Shown: positions 6,336 to 7,657 of the stretch, piece by piece
Numbering within the stretch: the first letter of the stretch is position 1
Layout: each line of letters opens with the position of its first letter
DNA from: Thermococcus sp.
GTDB taxonomy: Archaea; Methanobacteriota_B; Thermococci; Thermococcales; Thermococcaceae
Direction of reading: 5' to 3'
Length of the DNA stretch: 7,657 nt
NCBI GenBank assembly: GCA_027023165.1
Contig: JALVWX010000193.1
Location: forward strand, 1 to 7,657
The notes under the pieces: generated by a model
Told to the model about the DNA's origin: nothing
What the model saw: only the letters and a program-made list of their open reading frames with translations
The model's database searches: none
Position numbers and translations under genes: made by a program

Positions 6336-6509
6336 ATGAGTGAGATAGTTGTGAAGGTTCCCGACGGGGTAGATGAAAGGCTCGCAAAGCTCGTTATAGA
6401 ACGGGCGCTCAAAAGGCTGAAAGTAGCCAGAGAGACCCTTGGGACGCTCAAGCCGAAGAAGAACGTCGATGAGCTTATCGCCGAGGCCGATGAGGCATGG
6501 ACCGCGTGA
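6336..6509 (+). CDS. Small VapB-like antitoxin, apparently intact
   Basis: 57-aa protein starting MSEIVVKVPDGVDERLAK. It has a short N-terminal beta strand, a charged helix (~12-33), and an acidic C-terminal tail (DELIAEADEAW, 45-55) of the kind antitoxins use to wrap a PIN toxin. The call rests mainly on context: its last 13 bp overlap the start of a PIN-domain gene, the usual arrangement in vapBC operons. The N-terminus could be part of a ribbon-type DNA-binding fold, but I cannot assign it to a specific VapB subfamily. The frame is intact even though the partner toxin is broken, so it may still bind DNA or neutralise a related VapC encoded elsewhere, or it may simply not yet have decayed. 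It is below the size that many gene finders keep. Confidence 0.75.
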   Translation: MSEIVVKVPDGVDERLAKLVIERALKRLKVARETLGTLKPKKNVDELIAEADEAWTA

Positions 6510-6960
6510 TGCTCGATTCAAACGTTATACTGAAGCACCTCTTCGGCAAGTGGAACATCTCCGAGCTTCTCGCCCTCATGGAACCGTACTACAACGACAT
6601 CGTTATTCCGAGGTTCTGTATGTGGTCATCAGAAATGAGGCCGGTGAAAAGCCGTTTACTCTCAAAAAGAAGCCGGAACTTGTTGTTAAATCCTCGAACG
6701 CCCTAAGGCCTGCCCTTAGACTGTTTGAGGTCCTTAATTACTCGCCAGTAAGCGAGCACACGTTGTGAGAAGCGGAAAAGCTAATTGAGAGCCACGGTCT
6801 TCTTCCGGGCGATGCCATAATACTGGCCAACTGCATTGAAACCGAATTGAATGCACTTTTGACGTGGGACTCGGATCTCCTCAGGCTGAAGGACGCTATC
6901 CCCAAGTGCAGGATAAGCACTCCCTCCGAATACCTTCAGCTCCTTTCGACACACTTTTAA
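6497..6960 (+). pseudogene. VapC-like PIN-domain ribonuclease toxin, broken by a frameshift and an in-frame stop
   Basis: Reading from ATG 6497 gives MDRVMLDSNVILKHL, with the first PIN aspartate at residue 7, and homologous sequence to about IVIP (residue 38, ending 6610). The natural continuation, EVLYVVIRNEAGEKP, is in another frame, starting at GAG 6610. A single base appears lost around 6608-6612. That second frame continues to a TGA at 6766-6768 and then without change of frame through EAEKLIESHGLLPGDAIILA and LLTWDSDLL to TAA at 6958. These hold the later PIN acidic residues (GDA, TWDSD). Repaired, the protein would be about 154 aa, the normal VapC size. Without repair, translation ends at 6706 after 69 aa and lacks most of the active site. 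Two independent lesions argue for true decay over sequencing error. A start at ATG 6509, overlapping the antitoxin stop as TGATG, is an alternative. Confidence 0.85.
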
Positions 6961-6961
6961 A
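6955..6961 (+). promoter_or_regulatory. TATA box of the AEC transporter gene, overlapping the toxin stop codon
   Basis: TTTTAAA is centred 25 nt before the ATG at 6983, so transcription would start at the start codon (leaderless). No Shine-Dalgarno is present. The box includes the TAA at 6958-6960 that ends the toxin pseudogene. Confidence 0.5.
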
Positions 6962-6982
6962 CGCTAAACTTGAGCTTTCATT

Positions 6983-7657
6983 ATGAACATCGCCGAGATG
7001 CTCGCGCTGATCGGATTCGGATACCTCCTGAAACTCGTGGTTAGGAAGGAAAAACCCTTTGACCGGCTTCGATTCATTACCAACGACATCCTCCTGGCTT
7101 TCTTCATATTCGGAAACGTCGCGAGCAAGGATTTAGAGTATCTGCTCAGCATAAAGACGGTCTTCCTCTACGTCTTTCTGATAATTGGCATAAGTCTGGG
7201 CTTTTCCTACCTCTACGGCAGGTTCGTTCTCAAGAACGACCCCTGGGCCGGGGCTTTGATGGTCCTCTCGGTCTACCCCAACACAGCAGCACTCGGCTTT
7301 CCGATAGCGAGCCTTTTCTTAGACGACATAACACCGGCGATACTCTACTCAACGACCAACTCGATGATAGTCATCCCAATCGTGACTTTCATTGCCGCCC
7401 ACTACTCGAGTGGCGGCGCGAGCGTTAAGGGGAGCTTCCTCAAGGCTTTAAAGTTCCCACCGACGCTGGCGAACCTCCTCGCGCTTGGCCTCGTCGTCAC
7501 GGGAATTCACATCCCGGGCTGGTTCATCGAGCCGGTTAAAACAATCGGCTGGCTCAGCATCCCGCTTCTCCTCATCTACTTCGGCTCGAGGATAACGCTG
7601 AGGGCTTTCGAGCTTAGAAAGCTCCTCGAAGTTGGGGCCTTCAGAATAGCGATTCCC
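6983..7657 (+). CDS. Auxin efflux carrier (AEC) family transporter, partial at the 3' end
   Basis: The frame is open from ATG 6983 to the window edge (225 residues, no stop). AEC proteins run about 290-320 residues, so roughly a quarter is missing. It is a hydrophobic permease with TM segments near 3-20, 33-47, 56-78, 88-112, 116-140, 160-176 and 184-201. The stretch YPNTAALGFPIASLF (98-112) matches the Asn/Pro-containing N-x-x-x-L-G-x-P-I signature of the family. KFPPTLANLLALGL (157-170) looks like the start of the second inverted structural repeat. Prokaryotic AEC members are secondary transporters, some of them malonate or malate carriers; most archaeal ones have no known substrate, and auxin is not implied. 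It lies on the same strand as the toxin pseudogene but has its own TATA box and seems leaderless, so it is probably a separate transcription unit. Confidence 0.9.
   Translation, partial: MNIAEMLALIGFGYLLKLVVRKEKPFDRLRFITNDILLAFFIFGNVASKDLEYLLSIKTVFLYVFLIIGISLGFSYLYGRFVLKNDPWAGALMVLSVYPNTAALGFPIASLFLDDITPAILYSTTNSMIVIPIVTFIAAHYSSGGASVKGSFLKALKFPPTLANLLALGLVVTGIHIPGWFIEPVKTIGWLSIPLLLIYFGSRITLRAFELRKLLEVGAFRIAIP

Noticed and set aside
6600..6620. Programmed frameshift in the toxin gene
   Set aside because: There is no slippery run or stimulating stem at the site, and the second lesion downstream would still stop translation.
6766..6768. In-frame TGA in the toxin read as selenocysteine
   Set aside because: No hairpin resembling an archaeal SECIS is seen, PIN toxins are not selenoproteins, and an upstream frameshift already breaks the gene. 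Decay is simpler.

Overview
The window looks like chromosomal DNA of a hyperthermophilic archaeon, most likely of the order Thermococcales (Thermococcus or Pyrococcus type). The evidence is archaeal promoters (A-rich BRE plus TTTATAAA or TTTTATATA boxes), GGTGAT/GGAGGTG Shine-Dalgarno sites tight against start codons, two apparently leaderless genes, heavy AGG/ATA codon use, Lys/Glu-rich proteins, a T-run terminator and a decayed VapBC-like pair. This assignment is inference from style; no rRNA or marker gene is present.

Layout. (1) Positions 1-986, minus strand: 5' portion of an unrecognised membrane protein with four predicted N-terminal TM segments and a beta-rich soluble domain, cut by the window edge. 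(2) 983-1393, minus: an ArsR-like winged-helix regulator whose stop overlaps the start of the membrane protein (ATGA). Its promoter carries a perfect 18-bp dyad over the predicted transcription start. (3) 1590-2078, minus: a PadR-family repressor. (4) 2079-2195: a compact divergent regulatory region with a palindromic TATA box and two GACATGTC palindromes exactly 15 bp apart. (5) 2196-6239, plus: a 1347-aa RND/MMPL-type (HAE3-like) exporter with a very large first ectodomain, followed by a T-rich terminator. (6) 6336-6960, plus: a small leaderless antitoxin-like gene overlapping a PIN-domain toxin gene broken by one frameshift and one in-frame stop. (7) 6983-7657, plus: 5' part of an auxin-efflux-carrier-family (AEC) transporter, probably leaderless, with its TATA box sitting on the stop codon of the dead toxin.

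How it fits together. Two regulator/membrane-protein modules lie side by side. The ArsR-like protein probably represses its own operon with the unknown membrane protein. The PadR protein probably represses itself and the divergent exporter, as is common for PadR regulators linked to efflux pumps. The most unusual object is the exporter. Its first ectodomain (~770 residues) holds 20 N-glycosylation sequons, 11 of them in a 118-residue helical, probably coiled-coil stretch, and at least four copies of a degenerate helical motif. The second ectodomain holds no sequon. No CRISPR array, rRNA, tRNA or insertion sequence was found.
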